The position numbers were made by a program, and so were the translations under genes. A stretch of 64,000 nucleotides of DNA, from assembly GCA_018780265.1 (NCBI GenBank), contig JADMJV010000068.1:124001-188000 (forward strand). Reading direction: 5' to 3'. Positions 26,252 to 35,083 of the stretch are shown here, in pieces. How positions within the stretch are numbered: the stretch's first letter is position 1; every line of letters starts with the position of its first letter. This DNA comes from a bacterium. GTDB lineage: Bacteria > Vulcanimicrobiota > Xenobia > Xenobiales > JADMJV01. Under the pieces are notes generated by a model, which worked only from the letters and a program-made list of their open reading frames with translations, was not told the DNA's origin and did not search any database.

Positions 26252-27351
26252 GATGCACTCCCTTTGATTTGACCTGGTCCGGCCAATTTTAGACTGTACT
26301 GCCGTTCGTAGTAGGTTTGGTAGGCGCCGCTGGTAATCTCTTCAACCCACTTCCTGTTTTCCAAATACCACTGCACCGTGCGCCTCAAGCCCTGGGCAAA
26401 CGAAACCGATGGCTGCCACTGAAGCTCCAAGCAGACTTTTGAGCAATCTACCGCGTAACGGTAGTCGTGCCCCTGGCGATCTTCCACAAAGCGAATCAGA
26501 CCTTCGGAAAATGCGGGGGGCCGCCCCAACTCTTGGTCCATGGCCTGACACAATTGCCTCACCAAATCAATATTGCGCAACTCACATTTACCGCCAATAT
26601 TGTAGGTTTCCCCCACACGCCCCCGATGTAAAATCAAATCAATGGCTGTCACGTGATCATCTACATAGAGCCAGTCCCGAATATTGTCGCCCCTCCCATA
26701 CACAGGTATCGGCTTCTGCGTCAAAATATTGTTAATGCATAGTGGGATTAACTTCTCAGGAAACTGGTTGGGGCCATAGTTATTGGAGCAGTTCGAGACC
26801 TTGGTAGGGAGCCCAAACGACTCCTGAAACGAGCGAACCAGGTGATCAGATGCTGCTTTGGATGCAGCATAAGGGCTGCGAGGGCTGTACGGCGTCGTCT
26901 CCTTAAACGCCTCCTGGCCGTCGCTCAAAGTCCCGAAGACCTCATCTGTGCTGACATGATAGAAACACTTTCCCGCGTAGCTTGACTTCCAATGATTGCG
27001 AGCCGCCTGCAGTAGAGAGGCGGTGCCCAGCACATTGGTTCGCACAAATTCCAAAGGATTGACGATGGAGCGATCCACGTGAGATTCGGCGGCCAAGTGA
27101 ATCACCGTGTCAAATTCATGATCCAGGAACAACTGGTCTAACAGGGCTTCATCGCAGATATCGCCTTTGACGAAGCGATAGTTCGGTTGCCAGGAGCAGT
27201 CCTCAAGATTGCTAAGATTGCCACAGTAGGTCAACAAGTCGAGGTTTACAATCTGGGGCTGTGGACGACTCGCCAGCAGGTGCCGGGTAAGGTGCGACCC
27301 AATAAAGCCTGATCCGCCTGTCAACAAAATTCTAGACGCGGCTGTTTGCAT
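26248..27351 (-). CDS. rfbB: dTDP-glucose 4,6-dehydratase
   Basis: It dehydrates dTDP-glucose to dTDP-4-keto-6-deoxyglucose. The protein is a 367-residue SDR: ILLTGGSGFIGSHLTRHLL at the NAD site, HLAAESHVDRSI, VSTDEVFGTL with the catalytic DE, and SPYAASKAASDHL with Y161/K165. NNYGPNQFPEKLIP and YGRGDNIRDWLYVDDH are family hallmarks. ATG 27351 (MQTAASRILLTGG) was chosen; the frame remains open upstream to 27495, but that part overlaps the GT2 3' end. The 74 bp between this gene and the GT2 upstream hold no gene. Confidence 0.96.
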   Translation of the reverse strand: MQTAASRILLTGGSGFIGSHLTRHLLASRPQPQIVNLDLLTYCGNLSNLEDCSWQPNYRFVKGDICDEALLDQLFLDHEFDTVIHLAAESHVDRSIVNPLEFVRTNVLGTASLLQAARNHWKSSYAGKCFYHVSTDEVFGTLSDGQEAFKETTPYSPRSPYAASKAASDHLVRSFQESFGLPTKVSNCSNNYGPNQFPEKLIPLCINNILTQKPIPVYGRGDNIRDWLYVDDHVTAIDLILHRGRVGETYNIGGKCELRNIDLVRQLCQAMDQELGRPPAFSEGLIRFVEDRQGHDYRYAVDCSKVCLELQWQPSVSFAQGLRRTVQWYLENRKWVEEITSGAYQTYYERQYSLKLAGPGQIKGSAS

Positions 27352-27425
27352 AGAGATTTGTATCCTCTCAGTCCCAGGCGAGCGGGTTTCTCTCCTCAAA
27401 GCCGGTCCCCTCCAACTTCCAAGGA

Positions 27426-28445
27426 TCAGGAGACAGGAGGCGCGTCTACCCCGAAATTTCGAAATTTCTCGACTACGTCGAAAACAATGGACCACATCTC
27501 GCGCAACAGAGAGTATCTCTGGGGGGCTCGACCCGCCACATAGAGGCGTGTCAGCACGTCCCGAGAGGCCAGTAGGCGAGCCACACTTTCAGAAAACGCT
27601 GGAGATCGGAAAGGTTCGAATCTCTGCGTCAGGCGCAGATGTCGCGCAATCCTGAGCAGGACGGGCAGTGCCAGTCGGTGACTGCGGGCTCGCAATTGCT
27701 CGGCCTCCCGCTCCGTGCAACCAAAGAGGGCGGGGGAGTTTCTTTGAAAGCAAAGATTGCCCGCCCTGCTCAGTCGATTCATGCGTATGGAAACTTCCGT
27801 GGAACTGTTCTGATGAACGCGGTAACGCAGCAGCACCTCCGGGAGATTTGCCAATGTTTCGCCCCCTGATGCGGTGCGCATCCACAGATCGTAGTCTTCG
27901 ATATTGGCCCCGCCCCACTCTTCCAGATCGCGGTAGTTTCCAACTTTAAGGATGCTGGCGCGACGGAACAATACCGTCGGATGGGCCATGGGAGTGCGGC
28001 TCAAAATGGAGCAAACGATGTCAGCGTGTGAGAGAGGAACGGAGTGGGGCTGGTTAAGGCTGAAGCCCCGCTCATCAACCAGCAAAATCTGGCTGCCCAC
28101 AACGGAGACTGCCGGATTTCTTTGCAGGAAATCGACCTGCAGTTGCAGTCTCTCCTCGAGATTGACATCATCAGCATCAATGCGCGCGCACAGTTCGGAG
28201 TCGGCCACCTCAATCATGGCCGCCAAGCTTCCTCCCAGCGTTAAAGGCTGTCCCGACACCACTAGCCCGGGCAAACGTCTGGGTATCCAGTCCTGCAAAA
28301 CCTCCAAGGTTCCGTCGTCTGAACCGTTATCCCAGGCCAGCACCTCCCAGTCGCGGAAACTCTGCTTTTCAATGGATTGGAGCGTCTCGGTAAGAAACGG
28401 CATGCCGTTTCTTACGGGAAGCAGCCAGGTTACTTTGGCACTCAT
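27426..28445 (-). CDS. Glycosyltransferase family 2
   Basis: This is a GT2 enzyme of 339 residues. VTWLLPVRNGMPFLTETL opens it, ARIDADDVNLEERLQLQV is the DAD metal site near residue 95, and IEDYDLWMRTASGG supplies the catalytic ED. The C-terminal 90 residues (MNRLSRAGNL onward) are unlike typical GT2 cores and may bind a partner or membrane. It is first of the minus-strand run leading to rfbB and rfbA and is divergent from the methyltransferase at 28601; the 155 bp between contain no gene that I can see. Confidence 0.9.
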   Translation of the reverse strand: MSAKVTWLLPVRNGMPFLTETLQSIEKQSFRDWEVLAWDNGSDDGTLEVLQDWIPRRLPGLVVSGQPLTLGGSLAAMIEVADSELCARIDADDVNLEERLQLQVDFLQRNPAVSVVGSQILLVDERGFSLNQPHSVPLSHADIVCSILSRTPMAHPTVLFRRASILKVGNYRDLEEWGGANIEDYDLWMRTASGGETLANLPEVLLRYRVHQNSSTEVSIRMNRLSRAGNLCFQRNSPALFGCTEREAEQLRARSHRLALPVLLRIARHLRLTQRFEPFRSPAFSESVARLLASRDVLTRLYVAGRAPQRYSLLREMWSIVFDVVEKFRNFGVDAPPVS

Positions 28446-28600
28446 TTTGACCTTTCGCGGATAAAATCAATTGCCACAACTGCGCAGTTCACGAAGATGA
28501 TCCTCCCGTCTGACGACGAGCGCGCAGACAGGAAGACTAGCTTAATCCGCCAACCAGCAGCACGCAGACTTCATTTACCGCAGTTGCGGCTAGGAAAATC

Positions 28601-29434
28601 ATGAACAGCCAGGATGTGCAAAATTATTGGGAGCAACGTCTCAGCCAAGATTATAGCCTCAGCGGAGTTGGCTACCTGGGCCTGGGCCGGCATTTCAACC
28701 AGTGGATGTACCGAGTGAGACGCTGGGTATTTCTGCGAACCCTCAGCTCGAAACGCACCCAGATAAAAGACTGGCGCGTGCTCGATATCGGGGCTGGCAC
28801 GGGATTCTATGCGGATTGCTGGAGAACGCTGGGTTGTCGTACCCTGTCGGGAGTCGACATTACCCACACAGCCGTGAGTAACCTGAAAAACAAATTTCCT
28901 GAGTTCTGTTTTTTTCAGGGCGATGTGGGCGACGAATTTTGCCCCAAACTGGATGGGCAAACCTTCGACGCCGTCTCTGCCATGGATGTGCTCTTTCATA
29001 TTGTCGAAGAAGAACGCTTCGAGCGAGCCATTCAGCGGATTCAGTCCTGCCTAAAAATTGGAGGCTGGTTTTTCTACTCCGACAATTTCTTGAGGACCAT
29101 TGATAAAACGTCCCCCCACCAGTCCAGTCGCTCGCTGGCGAAAATTCAAGAAATCCTGACGCGCAATGGATTGCGAGTCGTAAGCAGATCCCCCATGTTT
29201 TGGCTGATGAACGCCCCGGTCGACAGCCAGAACCGCTGGCTCTGGAAATTCTGGAGTTTGCTGGAGCGGATTGTGTCAAAACATGAACTGCTCGGCTACT
29301 TAGCCGGCCTGGCCTTGTTTCCCCTCGAAATAGCTCTGGTCACCGTGCTTCAGGAAAGTCCAACGACGGAAATTATGATTTGTCAAAAAATTCCCGACCA
29401 CCACAAAGGAGATTCCTGTGCACCTGAATTCTGA
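28601..29434 (+). CDS. SAM-dependent methyltransferase
   Basis: This is a class I methyltransferase of 277 residues. VLDIGAGTGFYADCWRTLG near residue 65 is the SAM-binding motif I, GVDITHTAV the acidic loop, VSAMDVLFHIVEEERF motif IV. A C-terminal hydrophobic patch (LLGYLAGLALFPLEIALVTVL) suggests peripheral membrane contact. The next gene, also a methyltransferase, begins 17 bases before this one ends. Together with the genes at 30092, 31931 and 32898 it forms a block of five methyltransferases broken only by one glycosyltransferase. The substrate is unknown. Confidence 0.87.
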   Translation: MNSQDVQNYWEQRLSQDYSLSGVGYLGLGRHFNQWMYRVRRWVFLRTLSSKRTQIKDWRVLDIGAGTGFYADCWRTLGCRTLSGVDITHTAVSNLKNKFPEFCFFQGDVGDEFCPKLDGQTFDAVSAMDVLFHIVEEERFERAIQRIQSCLKIGGWFFYSDNFLRTIDKTSPHQSSRSLAKIQEILTRNGLRVVSRSPMFWLMNAPVDSQNRWLWKFWSLLERIVSKHELLGYLAGLALFPLEIALVTVLQESPTTEIMICQKIPDHHKGDSCAPEF

Positions 29435-30095
29435 GCTGCTTTTTCAAAAACACGCAAGGGCTTATTTCAACGATGGCCTAAAAGTTCTCGAAATAGGACC
29501 CAGTGGGATCCCGTCATTCTGGCAAAAAGCTGTCAACAACCCTACCATGACCTGGCATACGGTCGACTTTGCAGGCACCAACTGGGTTGGAGCGGCCGAG
29601 TCCGGGTTGACCTATACGTTGACCTCAGAATACCAGTTTCCTATCGAATCCAACCAGTATGACATCGTCCTGTCGGGCCAGGTAATTGAACATGTGCGGA
29701 AAATCTGGACCTGGCTGGGCGAACTCAAACGAGTGACCCGGCCGGGAGGAAAAGTCATTACCATCAACCCGGTCAGTTGGCCCTATCACGAGTGTCCCAT
29801 TGATTGCTGGAGAATTTTCCCAGATGGAATTCGCAGCTTGGCGGAAGAACTCGACCTGGAGGTCGATCTGTGTCTTTTTGACTCATTGGAAAAGGAACAG
29901 ATCCTGCAGAGAGACCCACGAACAACCTTCATCCCGGGTGCTTCCTACGCCTATTGGCCTCCCAAAGGACGGCTGGAAACGCGTCTGGCCTGGAACAAAT
30001 TCATCCGAAGAATCCCGTATTTGCGTAACCACCTGGATTTTCCCATCGAGGTGGCTTACGACACCCTCTCGGTGCTCACCAAGCGGACTCCCTAG
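29418..30095 (+). CDS. SAM-dependent methyltransferase
   Basis: This is a class I methyltransferase of 225 residues. VLEIGPSGIPSFW is a shortened SAM motif I, MTWHTVDFAG the acidic loop, and YDIVLSGQVIEHVRKIWTW with LKRVTRPGGKVITI the later motifs. GTG 29418 follows an AAAGGAGAT ribosome-binding site within the preceding gene, giving a 17-base overlap. PIDCWRIFPDGIRSLAEE is found in similar enzymes of cell-surface glycan clusters. The 3' end overlaps the convergent methyltransferase by 4 bases. Confidence 0.87.
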   Translation: MHLNSELLFQKHARAYFNDGLKVLEIGPSGIPSFWQKAVNNPTMTWHTVDFAGTNWVGAAESGLTYTLTSEYQFPIESNQYDIVLSGQVIEHVRKIWTWLGELKRVTRPGGKVITINPVSWPYHECPIDCWRIFPDGIRSLAEELDLEVDLCLFDSLEKEQILQRDPRTTFIPGASYAYWPPKGRLETRLAWNKFIRRIPYLRNHLDFPIEVAYDTLSVLTKRTP

Positions 30096-30889
30096 CTTTT
30101 TCGAAACACAAATAGCTTTTGAGTCCCGTAGTCCCCGACTGCTGGCAGCATAGAGAAGAACCTGTTGAACTCCATGTCCGGGGAAGCTGCATCCTGGGCG
30201 ACTTTACAGGAGCGAATCAGAAGCGGCTTTAGTACCCGAGTTCCCACAAAGTAGGTGCTGGCGAAATTCACAATCTTCTCGAGCTTCATTCCTGGAGAGA
30301 GGGACTCTACGACCTTGTCACAGTCTAGATAATTGTTGAATCCGGGCATCGCGATATCTTCCAGGCCCCACTCCCGTCGAAGGTCGTTGAGTTTTTGCCA
30401 ACCCTGAATCGTGGCTTCGGACATAATCAAAAGTCCGCCGGGCTTCAACGCCTGGCAAGACTCTTGAATGGCACGCAGTTGGTCAGGCCATTCCCCTAGA
30501 TTTATGATGACGCGCACTACAACAACCTTGTCGTACTGCCCCCTGAAAGCCGACAGATCCATAGCGTCACCGACCGCAAAGCTCAATCGCTCCCTGACCT
30601 CGGGCGCGGCCGATGAAAGCCTTTGTCTGGCCATATCGATCATCTCCGGAATATAGTCGACCCCGTGAACACGCAGCGCTTTGCTCATTACGAACTGAAT
30701 TGAGGAGAACCCATTGGCGCACCCCACATCCAGAACCCGATCACCGTCCTGTAGAAAGGAGATAATCTCGCGGATCTCCATTTCAATCACTCGATAATCG
30801 GACCATGAAGCATCCGGTTTTTGGCCGTGCAATATGGCCTGCTGTGACCAGAATTCACGGATTTCTTCCAAAGAGAGTTGCTGAGACAA
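30092..30889 (-). CDS. SAM-dependent methyltransferase
   Basis: This is a class I methyltransferase of 265 residues. VLDVGCANGFSSIQFVMSK is motif I near residue 55, GVDYIPEMIDMAR the acidic loop, and CQALKPGGLLIMSEATI the post-motif. I chose TTG 30889, six bases after an AGGAGGAG site that lies just past the stop of the glycosyltransferase at 30900. The frame stays open to 30958, but that overlaps the upstream gene and lacks a better site. It is likely co-transcribed with 30900-31895 and 31931-32800. Confidence 0.86.
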   Translation of the reverse strand: MSQQLSLEEIREFWSQQAILHGQKPDASWSDYRVIEMEIREIISFLQDGDRVLDVGCANGFSSIQFVMSKALRVHGVDYIPEMIDMARQRLSSAAPEVRERLSFAVGDAMDLSAFRGQYDKVVVVRVIINLGEWPDQLRAIQESCQALKPGGLLIMSEATIQGWQKLNDLRREWGLEDIAMPGFNNYLDCDKVVESLSPGMKLEKIVNFASTYFVGTRVLKPLLIRSCKVAQDAASPDMEFNRFFSMLPAVGDYGTQKLFVFRKS

Positions 30890-30899
30890 GGTGCTCCTC

Positions 30900-31895
30900 C
30901 TAGATGACGATTGGACCCGAAGCTGCTTGGGTTGCGGATTGACAAACGTTGCCAGCATTAGGTGTCGTATCCCTAATGGTGTAGGACGGTCGATCCATTG
31001 TTCGTAGATGCACCCTGGCCAAATACTCCCCGATGATGCCCAGGGCGAAGAGCTGAGCTCCTGAAAAAATAGCGATAATGGATGCCAGAAAAGGAAAGCC
31101 GGGCACGACGTTACCGTCCACTACAAAGCGAAATATTACGTACAGCAGGACGGTAAGTCCCAACCCGGTGAAGCAAAATCCCATCAGGCTTGAAAGCTGC
31201 AAAGGTAACGTGCTATATCCGGTGACCATATTTAGAGCGTGAATCATTAGCTTTCCAAAAGTATAGGAGGACTGGCCGTGGCGCCGCGGATCGTGTCGCA
31301 CCTTGACCGAGCCAAACCGAGAACTCCCCCAGGTCAGCAGCACATCAATTGAGATATACTGGCTCCTATAAGTTGAGAACGCATCTCTGAGGCAGGTTCT
31401 AAAAATCCGGAAAGGTCCAACATTGGTCGCAACATCGACTCCCATTGCACTCTGCATCGCTAATTTCGTCATCCGCGAAGCCAGATCGCGTAACAGACCG
31501 TGACGGCCCTGATCAAAGACCCCGTAGACCACATCGTGGCCCCCCGATTCGAGACAATGGAACAGTTTGGCGATTTCCTCCGGCGGATGCTGGAGGTCGT
31601 CGTCCAGGGTAACAGTCAATTCATACTTTGCTGCTCTAATGCCACAGAGCACCGCGTTGTGCTGCCCGTAGTTGCGCATAAGTTCCACTCCGCGCACGTA
31701 GGGAAACCGGTCAGCCAACTCCTGGATTTTCTCCCAGCTTGAATCAGGACTGGCATCATTGATCAGTAAAATTTCAAAATTCTCTACCAAGTGGCCTAGA
31801 GCGGCGGAGATCCGGTCTATCAACTCATCCAGCAAGGCAGAGCCTTTGTACACTGGAACGATGACCGACACAGACTTGAACTTACTCTCAGGCAC
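30900..31895 (-). CDS. GT2 polyprenyl-phosphate glycosyltransferase (DPM1/GtrB-like)
   Basis: This GT2 enzyme of about 331 residues has two C-terminal membrane helices, as in ArnC/GtrB proteins that load a sugar on undecaprenyl phosphate. Markers are SVIVPVYKGSALLDELI, VTLDDDLQHPPEEI (DxD) and HDPRRHGQSSYTFGKL near the end of the catalytic domain; the helices are in GFCFTGLGLTVLLYVIF and FLASIIAIFSGAQLFALG. I prefer GTG 31895; the frame is open to TTG 31982, overlapping the upstream methyltransferase. Such a lipid-linked sugar could feed a GT-C enzyme like that at 12881. Confidence 0.88.
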   Translation of the reverse strand: MPESKFKSVSVIVPVYKGSALLDELIDRISAALGHLVENFEILLINDASPDSSWEKIQELADRFPYVRGVELMRNYGQHNAVLCGIRAAKYELTVTLDDDLQHPPEEIAKLFHCLESGGHDVVYGVFDQGRHGLLRDLASRMTKLAMQSAMGVDVATNVGPFRIFRTCLRDAFSTYRSQYISIDVLLTWGSSRFGSVKVRHDPRRHGQSSYTFGKLMIHALNMVTGYSTLPLQLSSLMGFCFTGLGLTVLLYVIFRFVVDGNVVPGFPFLASIIAIFSGAQLFALGIIGEYLARVHLRTMDRPSYTIRDTTPNAGNVCQSATQAASGPIVI

Positions 31896-31930
31896 GGTCG
31901 GGGGCGTTCTCCTGACAGAGGGTGTTTCCT

Positions 31931-32800
31931 TCAATCGTCTGGAGTCGGCTTTCTGAGTACACAGAGAACCGAGGTCCCCCAAGGGAACGACCAGTCAAGA
32001 CCAACCAGTGACTCGGCCCAAAAAACAGCCGACAAGATCTCATTCAGTGGGCTCCTCGGGATGGCGTGGGTGCGGCTCAGATAAGCTGCGACCTCGGACT
32101 CAGACATTTGGCCTGCCTTTTTTCCTTCAAGCATGCGAGAGATCAAGTACAGTGGGCTCAAAAAGAACATAAAGTAACGGGTCATTGTTTCTTGGTAGCC
32201 ACAGTTGACTGCAAAGCGTCGGAAGTCGGCCGCGCTGTAACGTGTATGGTGGCCGACGATCTCATCGTTCTTGCCCCAAAAGCGCTTGAGAGCGGGGGTC
32301 GTAATAAACGCCATCCCACCGGGCTTAAGAACCTGCCATATCTGTCGTAGTACCAACTCGTCGTCCGGGATGTGTTCCAGCACATCCAGCAAGAAGACCG
32401 TATCCCAGCGCTCTCGCCAACCTAAACTGCGCAGGTCGATCTGATACCGACTGTTGCTGGATGACACAACCGAACCCGCCATTTCTAGGGCCCTCTGTGA
32501 CGAGTCCGCCAGGGCCAGTTCAGAGAAGCGATGGCCCTCTCGATGATTTAGATAGGAGACCCAGCCGCCGCATCCCCCGCCCAAATCGATCGCAGCCAGT
32601 CCCGTTGAATTCCCCAGTAGCTTGCGCAACGCGGCCAGTAGGAATGCGTGGCGTCCTCTATACCAAAAATGGCGCTTCTGCATGTTAAGCAAAACATCAA
32701 AGGCATCCTGATGAAATTCCTCCTCTCGATGCTGAACGCCAGCTTCCGGCCTCCAGATCTGGTCCTGATGCAACAAATAGGGAGGGTCTTCCGAAATCAT
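31931..32800 (-). CDS. SAM-dependent methyltransferase
   Basis: This is a class I methyltransferase of 289 residues. AAIDLGGGCGGWVSYL is motif I near residue 72, VFLLDVLEHIPDDELVL motif IV, and QVLKPGGMAFITTPALKRFWGKNDE a region shared with lipid-carrier-type methyltransferases of glycan clusters. A hydrophobic stretch, YFMFFLSPLYLISRML, suggests membrane contact. ATG 32800 is the only convincing start. It is divergent from the methyltransferase at 32898; the 97 bp between presumably contain both promoters. Confidence 0.87.
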   Translation of the reverse strand: MISEDPPYLLHQDQIWRPEAGVQHREEEFHQDAFDVLLNMQKRHFWYRGRHAFLLAALRKLLGNSTGLAAIDLGGGCGGWVSYLNHREGHRFSELALADSSQRALEMAGSVVSSSNSRYQIDLRSLGWRERWDTVFLLDVLEHIPDDELVLRQIWQVLKPGGMAFITTPALKRFWGKNDEIVGHHTRYSAADFRRFAVNCGYQETMTRYFMFFLSPLYLISRMLEGKKAGQMSESEVAAYLSRTHAIPRSPLNEILSAVFWAESLVGLDWSFPWGTSVLCVLRKPTPDD

Positions 32801-32897
32801 GCCAACCGTCCTTACTCAAAGCCTTCTGCCAGTCCTCCCGGAGGAGTCAGCCGGGACCAGCGGGAACACCGCCTGCGAAAATGACTGAGACAGCCTC

Positions 32898-33713
32898 ATG
32901 CGCCAGATAGACGAAGCCGCTCAAACGGCCCCCTGGTTTCCCAAGTTTTGCTTCGAAGAGCACACTTTCTGGGACAACCCGGATGTGGCTGAATTCACAA
33001 AGCAAAGGGCTCGATACATTGCGGCCAATCGATTGGCCTACCAAAAGAAATTAGCGTCTTTGTTCCACCTGACCGGCCTTACCGCGGGAGGTTCCTTTCT
33101 GTCTGTAGGCGCCGGAAGCGGCCTGGACGTTCTCGAGTGGTCAAGAAGGAAGGTTCATGCAACCGCCCTGGAAATTAGCAGTGACTTGAGGACTGGTCTC
33201 GTGGCTCTTTATTCTGCCATGGGGGTCGATGTCAATACGGTATTAGGCGGCGCCGAGAGCCTTGCGTTTCCCAATCAATCCTTTGACTGTGTCTTCACCG
33301 AAAATGCCTTTGAGCACTTTGCCTACCCCATTCAGGCCCTCATGGAACAATACCGAGTTTTAAAGCCCGGAGGCAGAATACTAATTGTCGACGGCAATAT
33401 CTTGCAGATCTGGCGCGTCTACCAACAACTGTTTGTGGAACCCAAAAATACCGGCGGTCGGGCTGGCGGTTGGAACTGGCTTCGCCTGAGGTCTCAGCCG
33501 CGTGACGTGTATGGCAGCGGCTACCTGTGTCGCGATGAGGACTGGCATACCCCCGGTTGGTGGCGCCAGAGGCTTCTAGATGCAGGGTTTGAAAAAATCG
33601 AAGCAGCCACTACCTCGCAGCTCTTTCACCCTAAACGACCCAAATGGTTACACCCGTTTTTGGGACAATGCCTGGCCGTAGCCAGCAAGCCCATCAAACT
33701 CGACGGCCCTTGA
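32898..33713 (+). CDS. SAM-dependent methyltransferase
   Basis: This is a class I methyltransferase of 271 residues. LSVGAGSGLDVLEWSRR is motif I near residue 70, LEISSDLRTG the acidic loop, and FDCVFTENAFEHFAYPIQ motif IV, followed by YRVLKPGGRILIVDG. The start is ATG 32898. The last 66 bases overlap the convergent hisF2-like gene; both reading frames look real there. Confidence 0.85.
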   Translation: MRQIDEAAQTAPWFPKFCFEEHTFWDNPDVAEFTKQRARYIAANRLAYQKKLASLFHLTGLTAGGSFLSVGAGSGLDVLEWSRRKVHATALEISSDLRTGLVALYSAMGVDVNTVLGGAESLAFPNQSFDCVFTENAFEHFAYPIQALMEQYRVLKPGGRILIVDGNILQIWRVYQQLFVEPKNTGGRAGGWNWLRLRSQPRDVYGSGYLCRDEDWHTPGWWRQRLLDAGFEKIEAATTSQLFHPKRPKWLHPFLGQCLAVASKPIKLDGP

Positions 33714-34469
33714 CCCCTTGGGGATCTTGAGGGATTCGCTGGGAAAACTGATCAATACTCCCATATTCTTCTTCTGATAAACAAAAAAGCTGCCAGCGGC
33801 CACCGCCGAGGCCCCAGCCACGCTCACGGCAGCCCGAAAGTCGTCCATTCCAGCCGCGCCGCCACAGGCGATGACGGGGATGTCTACTTGCTCGGCCACT
33901 GATTTGATGAGCCCCAAGTCATAACCATCCCAAGTTCCGTCGCGGTGAATTGCCGTAATCATAATTTCACCGGCACCGTGCTGCTCGACCTGCCGGGCGA
34001 ACTGAACAGCCGAGAGCCCCGTGTTTTTGCTTCCAGCACGCACATGCACTTTCATGCCTCCCCACCACACCTTTTTGGCGTCGATGGAGATGACCACGCT
34101 CTGGCTTCCATAGGTCCCCGCGATGGTTGATATCAACTGGGGGGACTCGAAAGCGCTGGTGTTCAGAACCACCTTCTCGTAGCCTGCGTCGAAGACAGCC
34201 TTGGCCTGCTCAAAAGTCTGAATCCCTCCGCCATAGGCCATAGGCATGAAGGCCTCACTGGCGATCTCGGTGATTTTTTTGACATCGATCGATTTGCCGC
34301 TCTTGGTGGCCGCGATGTCGAGCACCACAATCTCGTCGGCACCCTTCTCATTGAACAACTTGACGGTATTGATCGGGTCCCCGACGTACCTGGCGTGACG
34401 AAACCTCGTGGTCTTGTAAAGTCCACCATTTTGAAGCAATAAAACGGGAATCATCCGGATTCGCTTCAT
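33648..34469 (-). CDS. hisF2: HisF2/WbuZ-type cyclase-like subunit of amidinating synthase
   Basis: This HisF homologue of 273 residues belongs to the WbuZ group. With HisH2 it supplies ammonia that WbpG-type proteins use to turn an acetamido into an acetamidino group on a uronic acid residue. The start RMIPVLLLQNGGLYKTTRF replaces the HisF catalytic-aspartate motif (CLDVxxGxVVKG), as expected of WbuZ; IHRDGTWDGYDL keeps the second site. ATG 34469 overlaps the hisH2 stop as ATGA. The C-terminal 30 residues exceed the usual length and lie in the 66-base overlap with the methyltransferase. Confidence 0.9.
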   Translation of the reverse strand: MKRIRMIPVLLLQNGGLYKTTRFRHARYVGDPINTVKLFNEKGADEIVVLDIAATKSGKSIDVKKITEIASEAFMPMAYGGGIQTFEQAKAVFDAGYEKVVLNTSAFESPQLISTIAGTYGSQSVVISIDAKKVWWGGMKVHVRAGSKNTGLSAVQFARQVEQHGAGEIMITAIHRDGTWDGYDLGLIKSVAEQVDIPVIACGGAAGMDDFRAAVSVAGASAVAAGSFFVYQKKNMGVLISFPSESLKIPKGSRAVEFDGLAGYGQALSQKRV

Positions 34470-35083
34470 GAAAACGATAGGCTCGCAAAATTTTCGAGCA
34501 CTTTCATGCCGAATCGATGGCTTTTCTCCGGATGAAACTGAATTCCAAACACATTGCCCTTGGAAAAAGCACAAGGGAAGTCGTATCCATAGTTGGCCTG
34601 GCCAATCACAAGGTCGCTCTCATCAAATTTAAAGTGATAGGAATGGGCAAAATAAAACCGGGGATCTTCCGGCAGGTCCCTCCACAAAGGGGACGCCCGG
34701 ACCGTGCTCAGGTCAGACCAGCCCATGTGGGGCACCTTCAACTCGGTCTCATCCAACTGAAACTTGACGGTATCGGCGTTGACCCAGCCCAGGCCAGGCA
34801 ACACACCTTCCTGACTGCCTCGCGTCATCATTTGCGCACCGACACAAATCCCCAATACGGGGGCTCCTTGGACGACTTGGTCCTCCACAACCTCTCGCAG
34901 GCCACTGGCGGTGAAGTTTTGCAGGCAGGCATCAAAGTGACCTACTCCAGGCAAAATCAAACCGTGAGCGGCTCGAATCTGGTCTTTGTCGTGACTTCTA
35001 TAACCATCGATCCCGAGGCGCTTCAGCATATTGAGAATGGAGTTGAGGTTCCCAACGCCATAATCCACGACTGCGACGCTCAT
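34466..35083 (-). CDS. hisH2: HisH2/WbuY glutamine amidotransferase
   Basis: This class I glutaminase subunit of 205 residues releases ammonia for HisF2. The opening VAVVDYGVGNLNSILNML is the HisH/WbuY start, C80 in LGICVGAQMM is the nucleophile, and FHPEKSHRFG provides the catalytic His/Glu. It overlaps wbpG (start region) and hisF2 as ATGA at both ends, so the three form one coupled unit. Histidine biosynthesis itself is unlikely, because no other his gene is present. Confidence 0.92.
   Translation of the reverse strand: MSVAVVDYGVGNLNSILNMLKRLGIDGYRSHDKDQIRAAHGLILPGVGHFDACLQNFTASGLREVVEDQVVQGAPVLGICVGAQMMTRGSQEGVLPGLGWVNADTVKFQLDETELKVPHMGWSDLSTVRASPLWRDLPEDPRFYFAHSYHFKFDESDLVIGQANYGYDFPCAFSKGNVFGIQFHPEKSHRFGMKVLENFASLSFS

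Noticed and set aside
28446..28600. Promoter with TTGACC and TAAAAT boxes
   Set aside because: The spacing is only 9 bases, far from the 16-19 expected.
33648..34574. Separate histidine-biosynthesis genes hisF and hisH
   Set aside because: The HisF catalytic aspartate motif is altered as in WbuZ and the genes sit with wbpG, so amidine formation is the better call.
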